A stretch of DNA of 64,000 nt, from NCBI GenBank assembly GCA_963664715.2, contig CAXXUY010000017.1, positions 1 through 64,000 of the forward strand, in the 5' to 3' direction. A program made the translations under genes and the position numbers. The notes under the pieces were generated by a model. It saw only the letters and a program-made list of their open reading frames with translations. It ran no database searches and had not been told where the DNA came from. Source of the stretch: JAPOXR01 sp963664715 (GTDB lineage: Bacteria > Pseudomonadota > Alphaproteobacteria > Rhodobacterales > Rhodobacteraceae). Shown one piece after another: positions 27,625 through 36,855 of the stretch (positions are counted from its first letter, which is position 1; each line of letters begins with the position of its first letter).

Positions 27625-29898
27625 GTGAGACAGCTGACTCGGGGCAACAAAAAGGAAGTCGATTCACGGGAACTCCTCGTCCGGCTTCGCAACATGCTTG
27701 CCGACGTCACGGGCGGCCAGAACAGGCTTGACCAGATAACCCGGATCATTGCCGACGGGATGGGGCACGATGTGTGCTCGATATACCTGTTGCGCGATCC
27801 GAGGACGTTGGAACTCTGTGCATCCGCCGGTCTCAACCCGTCCTCAGTCCACACAACCCGCCTGCGGATCGGAGAAGGGTTGGTCGGACGAGTTGTCCAG
27901 AGAATGTCTCCGATCAATACCGCGGATGCGCCAAAGGAGTCCGGATTTCGGTACATGCCTGAAACGGGAGAGGAAGTCTTTTCCTCCTTCCTCGGTGTGC
28001 CTCTCCAGCGACTTGGAGAACCAATGGGAGTGCTGGTCATCCAGTCCCGCGACCCGCGCCTATGCGATGCCGAGGAAATTGTCATTCTCGAGGTCGTGGC
28101 AATGTTCCTCGCCGACATGGCGGAACTCGGTGCCTTTGTCGGAGACAATCAGGCGATGGCGGCGCCGCACACGCGTTCGATGGAGTTCACCGGCGGCATC
28201 GGGCAGGAAGGGCTGGCGGAAGGACGCGTGCTGCTGCACGAACCCCGTGTGGTCCTGACCAATCCTGTGGCCGACGATCCCGATCTTGAATTCGAACGCC
28301 TCGACGATGCAATCGGGAAGGTCCGTGGCCAGGTAGACGAAATGGCTGCGTTCGCTAGGCTCAACGCGACTGTTGAGCATCGGGAAGTCGTTGAAACCTA
28401 TCGAATGTTTGCGAACTCTCGGGGTTGGGTGAATCGGATGAAGGACCATATCAGGGGAGGCTTGTCCGCAGAGGCCGCCGTCGAGATGGAACAGTCCAAT
28501 TCACGGGCCCGTATGGCACAGGTACCTGATGCCTATCTGAAGGAGCGACTGCACGACCTCGATGATCTTTCCAACCGACTCCTGCGGACGCTGACCGGCC
28601 AGGGAATGGACCAGAAGGACGATATGCCGCCGGACCCCATCCTCGTGGCCAGGCAGGTCGGCCCCGGAGAACTGCTCGAATACGGAAGAGACCTCAAGGG
28701 CGTGTTGTTGGAAGGCGGGTCCATCGGTTCGCACGCGACAATCATTGCCCGGGCGATGGCAATCCCGTTGCTCATTCACGTCGAGGGAATCACGACAGAG
28801 GCCGTCAATGGCGACCTGTTATTCGTCGACGGTGAAAGGGGCGTTGCGTATCTCCGGCCTCGCGGGGAAGTCGTCGAAACACTCAGGAACAAGATCCGGC
28901 TGCGCGCAACCGAAAAGGAAAAATACCGGCACATCCGGGACAAACCGGCAACCACCAGGGATGGAACGACAATCGCCCTTCACATGAATGCCGGAGTCAT
29001 GACTGACCTGCCCAATCTCAAGAACTCCGGAGCAGAGGGTGTCGGACTGTTCCGGACAGAACTCAGGTTTCTTGCAGAGCCTGTCCTGCCACGCCGAGCC
29101 GAACTGGCACAGCAATATTCCAATGTTCTGGATTCTGCGCATGGCCGGCCCGTTGTGTTCCGGACACTCGATATCGGGTCCGACAAGGTGCTTCCCTATC
29201 TCAAGCCCGAGGACGAGCCCAACCCGGCTCTGGGATGGCGGGCAATCCGGATCGGGCTGGACAGGACCAGCGTACTGCGGATGCAGGCCGAAGCCCTGAT
29301 CCGCGGAGCCAATGGTCGGCAACTCAACATCATGTTCCCTATGGTTGCGGAACAGGACGAGTTCTTCGAGGCGCGGGAGATTGTCATGGAGATGGTGGAA
29401 CGGGAGCGCAGGTTTGGACGTAAGGTTCCGTCCGAACTGAAGATCGGGGCCATGATCGAAACGCCTTCGCTGGCCTTCACCTCCGACAAGTTCTTCGAAG
29501 CAGCCGATTTCCTGTCGATAGGCGGCAATGATCTCAAGCAGTTCTTCTTCGCCGCCGACAGGGAAAACGAGCGCGTCAGGAGCCGATACGACACGTTGAA
29601 CCTCAGTTATCTCAGCTTCATAGAGCACATCGTCAGGCGGTCGGAGGCATCTGGAACGAGGTTGAGCTATTGCGGCGAGACCGCGGGATTGCCGATGGAA
29701 GCGGCATGCCTGGCAGCCGTCGGGCTGAGGTTTCTGTCGATGCGGTCTGCTTCAATCGGAAGGGTCAAGAACTTGTTGCGCAGGATCAGACTCGAAGATG
29801 TTCGCGATGCCATTGCGGCAGCCAGGTCCGATAGGGTCCAGTCGGTCCGCAAGCATGTCGCTGAAGCACTTGGACCATTGCTCTACTACAATCCCTGA
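27625..29898 (+). CDS. ptsP: phosphoenolpyruvate-protein phosphotransferase PtsP (enzyme I-Ntr)
   Basis: First enzyme of the nitrogen-related PTS; transfers phosphate from PEP to NPr. It is 757 residues with a GTG start. A GAF domain covers about residues 20-165, followed by the PEP-utiliser N-domain. The phosphorylated histidine is in GGSIGSHATIIAR (near 372), and the TIM-barrel PEP-binding domain holds GVGLFRTELRFL and FLSIGGNDLKQF. The GAF-plus-enzyme I layout distinguishes it from sugar PTS enzyme I. Confidence 0.95.
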   Translation: MRQLTRGNKKEVDSRELLVRLRNMLADVTGGQNRLDQITRIIADGMGHDVCSIYLLRDPRTLELCASAGLNPSSVHTTRLRIGEGLVGRVVQRMSPINTADAPKESGFRYMPETGEEVFSSFLGVPLQRLGEPMGVLVIQSRDPRLCDAEEIVILEVVAMFLADMAELGAFVGDNQAMAAPHTRSMEFTGGIGQEGLAEGRVLLHEPRVVLTNPVADDPDLEFERLDDAIGKVRGQVDEMAAFARLNATVEHREVVETYRMFANSRGWVNRMKDHIRGGLSAEAAVEMEQSNSRARMAQVPDAYLKERLHDLDDLSNRLLRTLTGQGMDQKDDMPPDPILVARQVGPGELLEYGRDLKGVLLEGGSIGSHATIIARAMAIPLLIHVEGITTEAVNGDLLFVDGERGVAYLRPRGEVVETLRNKIRLRATEKEKYRHIRDKPATTRDGTTIALHMNAGVMTDLPNLKNSGAEGVGLFRTELRFLAEPVLPRRAELAQQYSNVLDSAHGRPVVFRTLDIGSDKVLPYLKPEDEPNPALGWRAIRIGLDRTSVLRMQAEALIRGANGRQLNIMFPMVAEQDEFFEAREIVMEMVERERRFGRKVPSELKIGAMIETPSLAFTSDKFFEAADFLSIGGNDLKQFFFAADRENERVRSRYDTLNLSYLSFIEHIVRRSEASGTRLSYCGETAGLPMEAACLAAVGLRFLSMRSASIGRVKNLLRRIRLEDVRDAIAAARSDRVQSVRKHVAEALGPLLYYNP

Positions 29899-30092
29899 CA
29901 GACTGTTCCTGAGGTTGCGAATGGTCTGGCGGCGGGATTACGATGCGGTCGCCAAGGGCCGGCTGAAGGCCCGATGATTGCAGGAGTCGGCCGCGGCAGC
30001 CCGTAATTCCAGTCGTGGCGAGCCGGAACCTTCCCCGGCCAAGCCAGGCAATGCTGCAGAAGGCACCGGACACAGATCCTGACATGTCCGTT

Positions 30093-30674
30093 TCAACCGG
30101 AAACGGGAACAATCCCCCACTTGCTCACCTGGCCTGACAACGAGTCACCGCCGATGCCATTCAGCTTGAGAAACAAGACCCTTGCGGGATCTGTCGGTGG
30201 CGGAAAACTGAGTGCCGGACACCGCTTGAACCCGAATCGCGCGTAATAGGCCAAATCCCCAACGAGTATGACATGGTGCCAACCCAGATTCCGTGCCCTC
30301 GCAAGTCCCTCTAATATCAGCCACGCGCCGATTCCCTCCCCCTGCCTCGTCGGATGGACGGCTATTGGACCAAGCAGCAGTGCCGCAGACTCACAATCTC
30401 CAACCCTGACCGGCCAGAATCGAATTGTGCCCGATATCGCTCCAAACTGATCGCGGCTTACGAGCGACAGTCCGGCTACGGGATCGACGCCTTCGCGCAG
30501 ACGGTAGGCAGAAAGCCCCTTTCTGCCCGGGCCGAAGGCAGTGTCCAGCAGCGCCTCGATTTCCCAATCGTCTTCGTCGGTCTCGCAATCAAGCCGCAAT
30601 GGAAAGTCCTGCCTTGTGATTGCCTGCCGCAATCCCGTATCCCATGCCCGCAGTTTCAGCAAACCTGGAATCAT
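30093..30674 (-). CDS. GNAT-family N-acetyltransferase (YhbS-like)
   Basis: It is 193 residues from the ATG at 30674; a TTG start a few codons later is also possible. The acetyl-CoA loop is visible in IAVHPTRQGEGIGAWLI (near residue 115), followed by VILVGDLAYYARFGFKR, both typical of the YhbS group. The chosen start lies only three bases from the divergent flavin reductase ATG, so the two genes must share promoter DNA inside each other's 5' ends, or the true start is further in. The substrate is unknown. Confidence 0.8.
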   Translation of the reverse strand: MIPGLLKLRAWDTGLRQAITRQDFPLRLDCETDEDDWEIEALLDTAFGPGRKGLSAYRLREGVDPVAGLSLVSRDQFGAISGTIRFWPVRVGDCESAALLLGPIAVHPTRQGEGIGAWLILEGLARARNLGWHHVILVGDLAYYARFGFKRCPALSFPPPTDPARVLFLKLNGIGGDSLSGQVSKWGIVPVSG

Positions 30675-30677
30675 GAC

Positions 30678-31298
30678 ATGTTTTACAGGCCCGAGGACGG
30701 TCACGGCCTCCCCCACGATCCATTCAAGGCTGTCGTCACTCCCCGACCGATCGGCTGGATCTCTACCAGGGACAGCAAACGTCACGACAATCTCGCTCCC
30801 TACTCCTTTTTCAATGCGGTTGCGTCATCTCCTCCCCAGGTGGCCTTCGGATCAAATGGCTCAAAGCCCGACAGGACCCGGGGCAAGGACAGTTCAGAAA
30901 TCGCTCTGGATACCGGTTGCTTCTGTGTCAACATCGTCGAACTGGCGATGAAGGACAGGATGAACCTGACCTCCGGACCATACGGGGCAGGCATGAACGA
31001 GTTTGACATCGCGGAACTTGAACGCATCGAATGCCGGACAATCGACTGTTTCCGAGTCGCCGAGGCACCCGCAAGCCTTGAATGCAGGCTGGTGGCCGGT
31101 ATCGACCTGCTCGGGGAAGAAAACCGGCTGATCATCGGCGAGGTCACCGGGGTCCACATGCGTGACGATTGCCTGGTGGACGGTCGGTTCGATATCACGA
31201 GATTCAGGCCGCTTGCGCGGTTGGGGTATCGAGACTACTCTTGGATCGAGGACACATTCAGCATGATGCGGCCTTCGGAGACAACATTGAATGTCTGA
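30678..31298 (+). CDS. flavin reductase-like (FMN-binding split-barrel) protein
   Basis: It is 206 residues from the ATG at 30678; the long upstream extension in the same frame is antisense to the GNAT gene and was removed. Signatures are TPRPIGWISTRD (near residue 21), APYSFFNAVASSPPQVAF and the late FRPLARLGYRDYSW. This subgroup binds FMN and reduces flavin or acts on small substrates. The last eight bases overlap mtnP, suggesting coupled translation. Confidence 0.87.
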   Translation: MFYRPEDGHGLPHDPFKAVVTPRPIGWISTRDSKRHDNLAPYSFFNAVASSPPQVAFGSNGSKPDRTRGKDSSEIALDTGCFCVNIVELAMKDRMNLTSGPYGAGMNEFDIAELERIECRTIDCFRVAEAPASLECRLVAGIDLLGEENRLIIGEVTGVHMRDDCLVDGRFDITRFRPLARLGYRDYSWIEDTFSMMRPSETTLNV

Positions 31299-32166
31299 CA
31301 CATTCCTCGGCATTATTGGTGGCTCCGGCCTTTACGAAATCGACCTTCTTGACGACCCGGAATGGGTCACCGTCGAGTCTCCGTGGGGAACACCATCGGA
31401 CCAGTTTCTGACCGGGTTCCTTGGTGGTTGCCGGTTGGCTTTCCTGCCTCGGCACGGCCGTGGACACGTTCATTCACCCACCTCGGTTCCCTATCGCGCC
31501 AATATCGACGCGATGAAGCGCCTCGGAGTGACCGACGTGATTTCGGTCTCCGCCTGCGGCTCCCTGCGCGAATCGATGGCCCCGGGCGATTTTGTATTCA
31601 TTGACCAGTTCATCGACCGAACATTTGCGCGTGACAAATCCTTCTTCGGACCGGGCTGCGTTGCCCATGTCTCGATGGCGCACCCGATCTGCGGCAGGCT
31701 GTCGGCAGTCTGCTTCGGGATCGCGCGGGAGCTCGGGATTCCGTCACATGCGAAAGGTACCTACCTTGCAATGGAAGGCCCACAATTCTCGACGCTCGCA
31801 GAATCCGAGATGTATCGAGAGACCCTGAATTGTGATGTGATCGGAATGACCAACATGCCGGAAGCAAAACTCGCCCGGGAGGCGGAATTGTGCTACGCCA
31901 CCATCGCCATGGTGACCGATTATGACAGTTGGCACCCGGAGCACGGTGAAGTCGACGTTACAGCCATAATCCGGACACTTATGGACAACACTTCAAAGGC
32001 CAGGGAACTCGTCGCCCGTCTCCCCGCTGCGCTTGGAAGCGAAAGAAATCCCTGCCGCCAGGCCTGTGACCGTTCGCTCGAACACGCCGTACTTACTGCA
32101 GGAGCCAAGGACTCGGAATTGGCCATGATGCTCGACGCCGTTGCAGCCCGGATACTTGAGCGGTGA
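31291..32166 (+). CDS. mtnP: S-methyl-5'-thioadenosine phosphorylase
   Basis: Cleaves methylthioadenosine to adenine and methylthioribose-1-phosphate. It is 291 residues with the class II nucleoside phosphorylase motifs GIIGGSGLYEI, LPRHGRGH, SACGSLRE and MEGPQFSTLAES. TNMPEAKLAREAELCYATIAMVTDYD marks the MTA (not inosine) type. It precedes apt by about 60 bases; adenine released here is the Apt substrate. Confidence 0.95.
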   Translation: MSDTFLGIIGGSGLYEIDLLDDPEWVTVESPWGTPSDQFLTGFLGGCRLAFLPRHGRGHVHSPTSVPYRANIDAMKRLGVTDVISVSACGSLRESMAPGDFVFIDQFIDRTFARDKSFFGPGCVAHVSMAHPICGRLSAVCFGIARELGIPSHAKGTYLAMEGPQFSTLAESEMYRETLNCDVIGMTNMPEAKLAREAELCYATIAMVTDYDSWHPEHGEVDVTAIIRTLMDNTSKARELVARLPAALGSERNPCRQACDRSLEHAVLTAGAKDSELAMMLDAVAARILER

Positions 32167-32225
32167 CACTGCTTTGGCCTGCTTTCGAATGATCAACTGT
32201 TTCTGGAACGGGAAGGAAATCTGAT

Positions 32226-32765
32226 ATGCCGGTTGCACGTGAGGTGAAGGATTTTGTCAGAACGATTCCCGACTTTCCCAAACCGGGCATTCTGTTCAGG
32301 GATGTCACGACACTGTTCATGGATGCGCGCGGCCTGCGAATGGCTGTGGATCAACTTCTCCACCCTTATTCGGGTGAGAAGATCGACAAGGTCGCGGCAC
32401 TTGAAGCGAGGGGCTTTGTTATCGGTGGAGCGATTGCGCACCAGATTTCAGCGGGTTTCGTCCTGATCAGGAAAAAGGGGAAGTTGCCGGGCCCGACAGT
32501 CGCCGAGTCGTATGAACTCGAATACGGAAGCGAGGTCATGGAGATTCACGATGACGCGGTCAGTGCCGGGGAACGCGTACTTCTCATCGATGACCTGCTT
32601 GCAACTGGGGGAACGGCCGCTGCCGGCATATCTCTGCTTGAGCGACTTGGAGCGGAGATCGTCGGTTGCGCCTTCGTCATCGATCTTCCCGAACTCGGAG
32701 GACGAAAGAGACTTGAGAGCCTTGGCTACCAGGTTCACTTCCTGTGTGAATTCGAGGGTGATTGA
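32226..32765 (+). CDS. apt: adenine phosphoribosyltransferase
   Basis: Salvages adenine to AMP with PRPP. It is 179 residues with GGAAGG nine bases before ATG. The PRPP loop LLIDDLLATGGTAAAG is near residues 119-134, and the N-terminal IPDFPKPGILFRDVT is characteristic. Its position after mtnP makes a two-step adenine salvage unit. Confidence 0.96.
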   Translation: MPVAREVKDFVRTIPDFPKPGILFRDVTTLFMDARGLRMAVDQLLHPYSGEKIDKVAALEARGFVIGGAIAHQISAGFVLIRKKGKLPGPTVAESYELEYGSEVMEIHDDAVSAGERVLLIDDLLATGGTAAAGISLLERLGAEIVGCAFVIDLPELGGRKRLESLGYQVHFLCEFEGD

Positions 32766-33075
32766 CCGGAAGGAAGAGAGTTTCAAACGGGGCCGGTCTT
32801 GCCATACCCCACCCCATCCGTTCGACGGCACGGCCATTTGGAACATGATAGCGATACCCTGATGCCAGCTCCGGCTGAACGCCCCTTGCCGCGTCGCAGC
32901 AGGGTCGACTGTGATGTTCTGACCTGGAAGCGGAACTGCAGTTGGAGTTCAACCTGCGCTGTGACCTGGATGACTGGATTGAATTCCGGATCGGCACCGC
33001 TCCTTCAGTTCGGATGGGGCGGAACGGGCAATCGGGGGCGATCCTGGCCTCCTGCCGGGCAAGAGGAGTTTTCCC
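32766..33075. other. 310-base gap without a recognised gene
   Basis: Lies between apt and the acyl-CoA ligase. Short frames exist but none has a convincing start, codon pattern or family. The right end provides GAGGAG as the ribosome site for the ligase. Confidence 0.5.
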
Positions 33076-34704
33076 ATGCTTGAAGGCAAGATGATGCATC
33101 GGGAACTCTCGATAATCGAGATCCTGAGACACGCTGCCGACGCATTTCCCGAAACCGAAGTGGTGTCACGGCAATTTGACGGAAGTCTCCACCGCTACGG
33201 ATATCATGACGCGTATCGAAGAGCCTCCCAGCTTGCGCATGCGCTGTCTGATCTTGGCGTCCGGCAGGGTGATCGCATTGCGACCATGGCATGGAACAAC
33301 CACAGGCATTTCGAACTCTACTATGGCATATCTGGAACGGGAGCCGTGTGCCACACACTCAATCCCCGCCTGTTTCGAAAACAACTGTGCTACATCGCCA
33401 ACAATGCGGATGATTCTGCGATTTTCGTCGATGCAGACCTAGTTCCCGTAGCCGAGTCCGTCGTTGCGGAGTGCAAGGGCATAGACCGGACCATCATCCT
33501 GTGCTGCCGCACCGACATGCCACGGACGTCATTGCCCGGTGCCATCTGCTACGAAGAACTGATCGAAGGCAGGCCTCCCGACTTCGATTGGCCTGACCTC
33601 GACGAGAACTCCGCCGCGGCCATGTGCTACACATCCGGAACGACGGGCGATCCGAAGGGTGTGCTGTACAGCCATCGCACCACGGTTCTCCACGCGCTTG
33701 GACTTATCTCGTCCTGCATTGTCCCTTACGGAACCGGCTGCACGGTCATGCCGATCGTGCCGATGTTTCACGTTCAGGCCTGGGGCCAGCCCTATGTTGC
33801 GCCGATCGCGGGCTCGAAACTCGTGCTTCCCGGCTCACGGCTGGACGGAAAGAGCCTGCACGACATCATTGAAGCTGAAGGCGTGACAGTGGCGCTCGGT
33901 GTGCCGACCATCTGGCTGGGTTTGCTTGAATTCCTGAGGGCGTCGGAGACCCAGAGGACCAGCCTCAAGCATCTTGTAACCGGTGGAGCGGCTGCCCCGG
34001 CTTCCCTGATCAAGGCTCTTGAGGAAGAATACGGTATCAACGTCGTCCAGGGATGGGGAATGACCGAAACGAGTCCCGTCTGCGCGGGTGGCGCCTCTGG
34101 CCGCGAACTGGATCGTGCTGAGGGTGATTCACGATACCAGCTGAAACTCGGGCAGAGACGCTTCTTCGGTGTCGAGTTTCGGCTGCGTGACGACAGTGGC
34201 GACGAAGTCCCGGCCGGAAGTGGTCGTTCTGGCGAGCTGCAGTGCAGGGGTCACTGGATCGCCAATGGCTACTACAACAACGACCATGCGAGTTCGGAGG
34301 TCATGACCGCCGATGGTTGGTTCCGGACGGGTGATGTTGCAACGATCGATCGCGGTGGGCTGATGCGGGTCACCGACCGGGAAAAGAACTTGATCAAGTC
34401 GGGCGGTGAATGGATCAGTTCGATTGACCTCGAGAACCAGGTGATGAGCCATCCCGATGTTGCCGAAGCCGCCGCAATTTCGACCCCGCACCCGAAGTGG
34501 CAGGAACGGCCGGTCGTGGTGGTGGTTGCAAGGGCCGGGCGTGAGTTGACCGCCGATGATATCAGGATTTATCTCGAGGACCGGATCGCGTCATGGTGGA
34601 TGCCGGATGAGATCCACCTGGTCAAGGAGTTGCCTCACACGGCAACGGGCAAGGTTTCCAAACTCACGCTCAGGGAACTGCACCGGCGCGGCGAACTCGA
34701 CTGA
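33076..34704 (+). CDS. AMP-forming acyl-CoA ligase (medium/long-chain fatty-acid or DmdB-like)
   Basis: Adenylates a carboxylic acid and transfers it to CoA. It is 542 residues with GAGGAG eight bases upstream of ATG (a second ATG lies six codons later). The AMP-binding P-loop is YTSGTTGDPKGV near residues 189-200, with QGWGMTETSP near 337 and GWFRTGDVATID plus REKNLIKSGGEWIS in the C-domain. The set matches the fatty-acyl/methylmercaptopropionyl-CoA ligase group. No partner genes identify the substrate. Confidence 0.9.
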   Translation: MLEGKMMHRELSIIEILRHAADAFPETEVVSRQFDGSLHRYGYHDAYRRASQLAHALSDLGVRQGDRIATMAWNNHRHFELYYGISGTGAVCHTLNPRLFRKQLCYIANNADDSAIFVDADLVPVAESVVAECKGIDRTIILCCRTDMPRTSLPGAICYEELIEGRPPDFDWPDLDENSAAAMCYTSGTTGDPKGVLYSHRTTVLHALGLISSCIVPYGTGCTVMPIVPMFHVQAWGQPYVAPIAGSKLVLPGSRLDGKSLHDIIEAEGVTVALGVPTIWLGLLEFLRASETQRTSLKHLVTGGAAAPASLIKALEEEYGINVVQGWGMTETSPVCAGGASGRELDRAEGDSRYQLKLGQRRFFGVEFRLRDDSGDEVPAGSGRSGELQCRGHWIANGYYNNDHASSEVMTADGWFRTGDVATIDRGGLMRVTDREKNLIKSGGEWISSIDLENQVMSHPDVAEAAAISTPHPKWQERPVVVVVARAGRELTADDIRIYLEDRIASWWMPDEIHLVKELPHTATGKVSKLTLRELHRRGELD

Positions 34705-34765
34705 GAACGGATCCAACGGTCAATTCTTGCCAGATCCGGACGGTTCCGCCCAGATGTCCTTCCTG

Positions 34766-35021
34766 GAGTTTGACGGAAAAGTGAATGGCCTCGCGACAGC
34801 CGGGAAGACGTGGCATGGTCCTGTGAGTTTTCGGCAAAACCGGGGATATCCACATGGCTTGGAACGAGACCACCCGGGAACAGCACAAGCGTTCTTCCGA
34901 TCGATTTGAAACCGATTTGACCGACGAGGAACGGGAATTGATCGAACCACATCTTCCGCCACCCTCAGCGACCAGCACCCTCCTGCAGGAGTTGTTCAAT
35001 GTGACCCAGATCGGAAATTGA
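34766..35021 (+). pseudogene. IS5-family element remnant (terminal repeat and transposase 5' end)
   Basis: Starts with the same terminal GAGTTTGAC seen at the ends of the two intact elements at the right side of the window and continues colinearly through their leader. An ATG at 34854 opens a 55-residue frame (MAWNETTREQHKRSS through ETDLTDEERELIEP). This matches the first part of the intact transposase, then loses several codons and stops at 35021. The rest of the element is missing. It is a decayed relative of the active family. Confidence 0.85.
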
Positions 35022-35308
35022 TTTGCTCGGTCTTGCCGAGGAAGAGACAGGTCATGGGAACCGGACCCGCGTGTCGAACGCTCCCGGCTCCCAACATACG
35101 GCAAGGTGCCGGCCGATCAGATCTCCGGCGCTGATGCTGTCGAGATCGACTCAGGCGAGAAAGAAAGCGCCCGGACGGAACTCTGGCGAACCGCCATCCG
35201 GAAGCACCGGCGGCAGTAGAGCGCCTCCCCGCCCCGCTCAAGATCGAACTGAGGCGCCAATGTCCACAAACCGTGTCTTCAGCCCTTCAAATTATTGGGA
35301 TGAATTCC
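35022..35308. other. non-coding stretch between two IS remnants
   Basis: The longer frames here lack any recognisable domain and have arginine/proline/serine-rich translations typical of shadows. Probably debris of former mobile elements. Confidence 0.4.
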
Positions 35309-35831
35309 TTAGCCAATCAATTCCCTGAAACTCAGGCTCCTGCCGACCATGCAGGCCACGATGTTGGTCATCCGGTCAACCGTATTCCGGGCCCGGCTAC
35401 CATGACGACCGGCGAACTCGTCTGCATCGCGATGCAGACCCTCCAGGCTCATCGCGTGAAACGTTCCGTGACGGGCCCGCTTCAAGGATGCCAGGAACGA
35501 CTCCATCCCGTTGCCATGCGCCATGCAGCCGACGAACTGCCTTGCGCCGTGGTTGATCCGCTCGTGTCGGGGCAAGGCCTCTTGGTATGAAGGGTTCACT
35601 GGTGGATAACACTGTTTCGTCAGCGTTTGCGCTGTTCCCAACGAAGTGGTGGAAAGTCGGCTCTTTCGAACCGGGAATGACTCGAAGCTGGATCTGCCTT
35701 GACCCGCGCCTCCTTAATCCTGTCATGATGAAATCTCCGCCGCCGCCGCGTGCCTTGATGAAGTGAGGCTTCTTTACACCAGTGTGAGTCTCGTCGGCTT
35801 CGACCGGGCCTGCGAATTCGTCATCACCATT
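35309..35831 (-). pseudogene. IS1595-family transposase remnant, frameshifted
   Basis: The minus-strand translation shows FAGPVEADETHTG (near 35813-35778), the region that follows the zinc finger in IS1595 transposases and carries the first acidic residue. The frame then shifts near 35600-35650. A second frame carries the C-terminal half: HERINHGARQFVG, NGMESFLASLKR, GTFHAMSLEGLHR and DEFAGRH. Catalytic order is recognisable but no single frame spans it and the N-terminus is missing. It is inactive. Confidence 0.85.
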
Positions 35832-36114
35832 GGGACCCTCGAAAACCTTCCATCACAACCGATTGTTTCTATTACATAATTTACAATATTGACGAAAATA
35901 GTACATGTAACGGGCGGGGTCATCTTCACGCCCTCCGGAGTGGATTCAAATGTGTGGAGGAGGGGCGGTTGGCCCTTTGCGGCATCGGTGACCGGAGTAA
36001 TGACCATGTGGCAGTTGGAGCGTGAATGGCGGGGTGACAGGTTCAGTCGGATTTCACGTAAGAGTGTTACATCCTTGGCAAAGGATCTCAATTTTTTACA
36101 TCTGCTAAAAATTA

Positions 36115-36142
36115 TTGACAAATTCTGCCTTCGCTCTATCCT
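36115..36142 (+). promoter_or_regulatory. sigma70-type promoter upstream of the XRE-cupin gene
   Basis: TTGACA (36115-36120) and TATCCT (36137-36142) with a 16-base spacer, in an AT-rich stretch 30 bases before the start. CCTGA...TCAGG at 36140-36157 overlaps the -10 and could be an autoregulatory site. A strong GGAGG precedes the ATG. Confidence 0.5.
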
Positions 36143-36172
36143 GAATTTAAGCTCAGGTAAATCGGAGGACGA

Positions 36173-36790
36173 ATGGTTACCAAGCGACAGGCCTTGCAGG
36201 TTGCGAACGAGCCACTCGAGACGCTTGGAAGCAACCTTCGGAACCGAAGAAGGGAACTCGGGCTGACGCTCCAGGATGTAGCGGATGGTGCAAACCTGAC
36301 CGCCGGATTCATTTCACAACTCGAGCGCAATCTCACGGCTCCTTCCCTTTCCTCACTTGCCGCGATCGCACGGGTCCTGCAGTCAGACCTGGCGGATTTC
36401 TTTGCCGTGCCCGGCGGTGAATCCCCGACGACTCGAGCCGACCAGCGGGTCAACTACACGTTGGACGAGACGCGCACGAAATACGAACGCATCACTGCGG
36501 GATTCGAGGGACATGTACTGAACGGCGTCATTGTCCACGAGCAGCCGGGGTACAGGAGCGAATCGATCCGGCATGAGGGCGAGGAACTGTTTTACGTGCT
36601 CAACGGGTCGATAACCGTCGAGCTCGAGGAAAAGGCAATTGTTCTGAAAGCGGGTGACTCGATTCACTTCAGATCTGACCAGCGTCACTCAACCTGGAAC
36701 CATACTTCGGAAGTTGTCAGCATCCTCATTGTTGTCACCATGGATATTTTCGGTGATGCCCAGCCCGAAGGTCCGCAACAGGAGCAATGA
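36173..36790 (+). CDS. XRE-family regulator with C-terminal cupin domain
   Basis: It is 205 residues. The Cro/C1-type HTH spans about residues 18-72 (LGSNLRNRRRELGLTLQDVADGANLTAGFISQLER). The cupin sensor covers about 105-195 (HEGEELFYVLNGSITVELEEKA, then DSIHFRSDQRHSTWN). This architecture often controls amino-acid or polyamine catabolism. It lies 65 bases upstream of the ABC importer and is the likely regulator of the 36-49 kb locus. Confidence 0.92.
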   Translation: MVTKRQALQVANEPLETLGSNLRNRRRELGLTLQDVADGANLTAGFISQLERNLTAPSLSSLAAIARVLQSDLADFFAVPGGESPTTRADQRVNYTLDETRTKYERITAGFEGHVLNGVIVHEQPGYRSESIRHEGEELFYVLNGSITVELEEKAIVLKAGDSIHFRSDQRHSTWNHTSEVVSILIVVTMDIFGDAQPEGPQQEQ

Positions 36791-36855
36791 GCGACGGCTG
36801 GCCCAACCACGCGGGCAACTTGCGCCCGCTCTTTTGTAAAGGGGAGAAATCAATC

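Noticed and set aside
30354..30677. Upstream extension of the flavin reductase
   Set aside because: It is antisense to the GNAT acetyl-CoA-binding region and lacks homology to the family.
35023..35328. 101-residue plus-strand frame between the IS remnants
   Set aside because: Arg/Pro/Ser-rich shadow-like translation without a family, overlapping the end of the IS1595 remnant.
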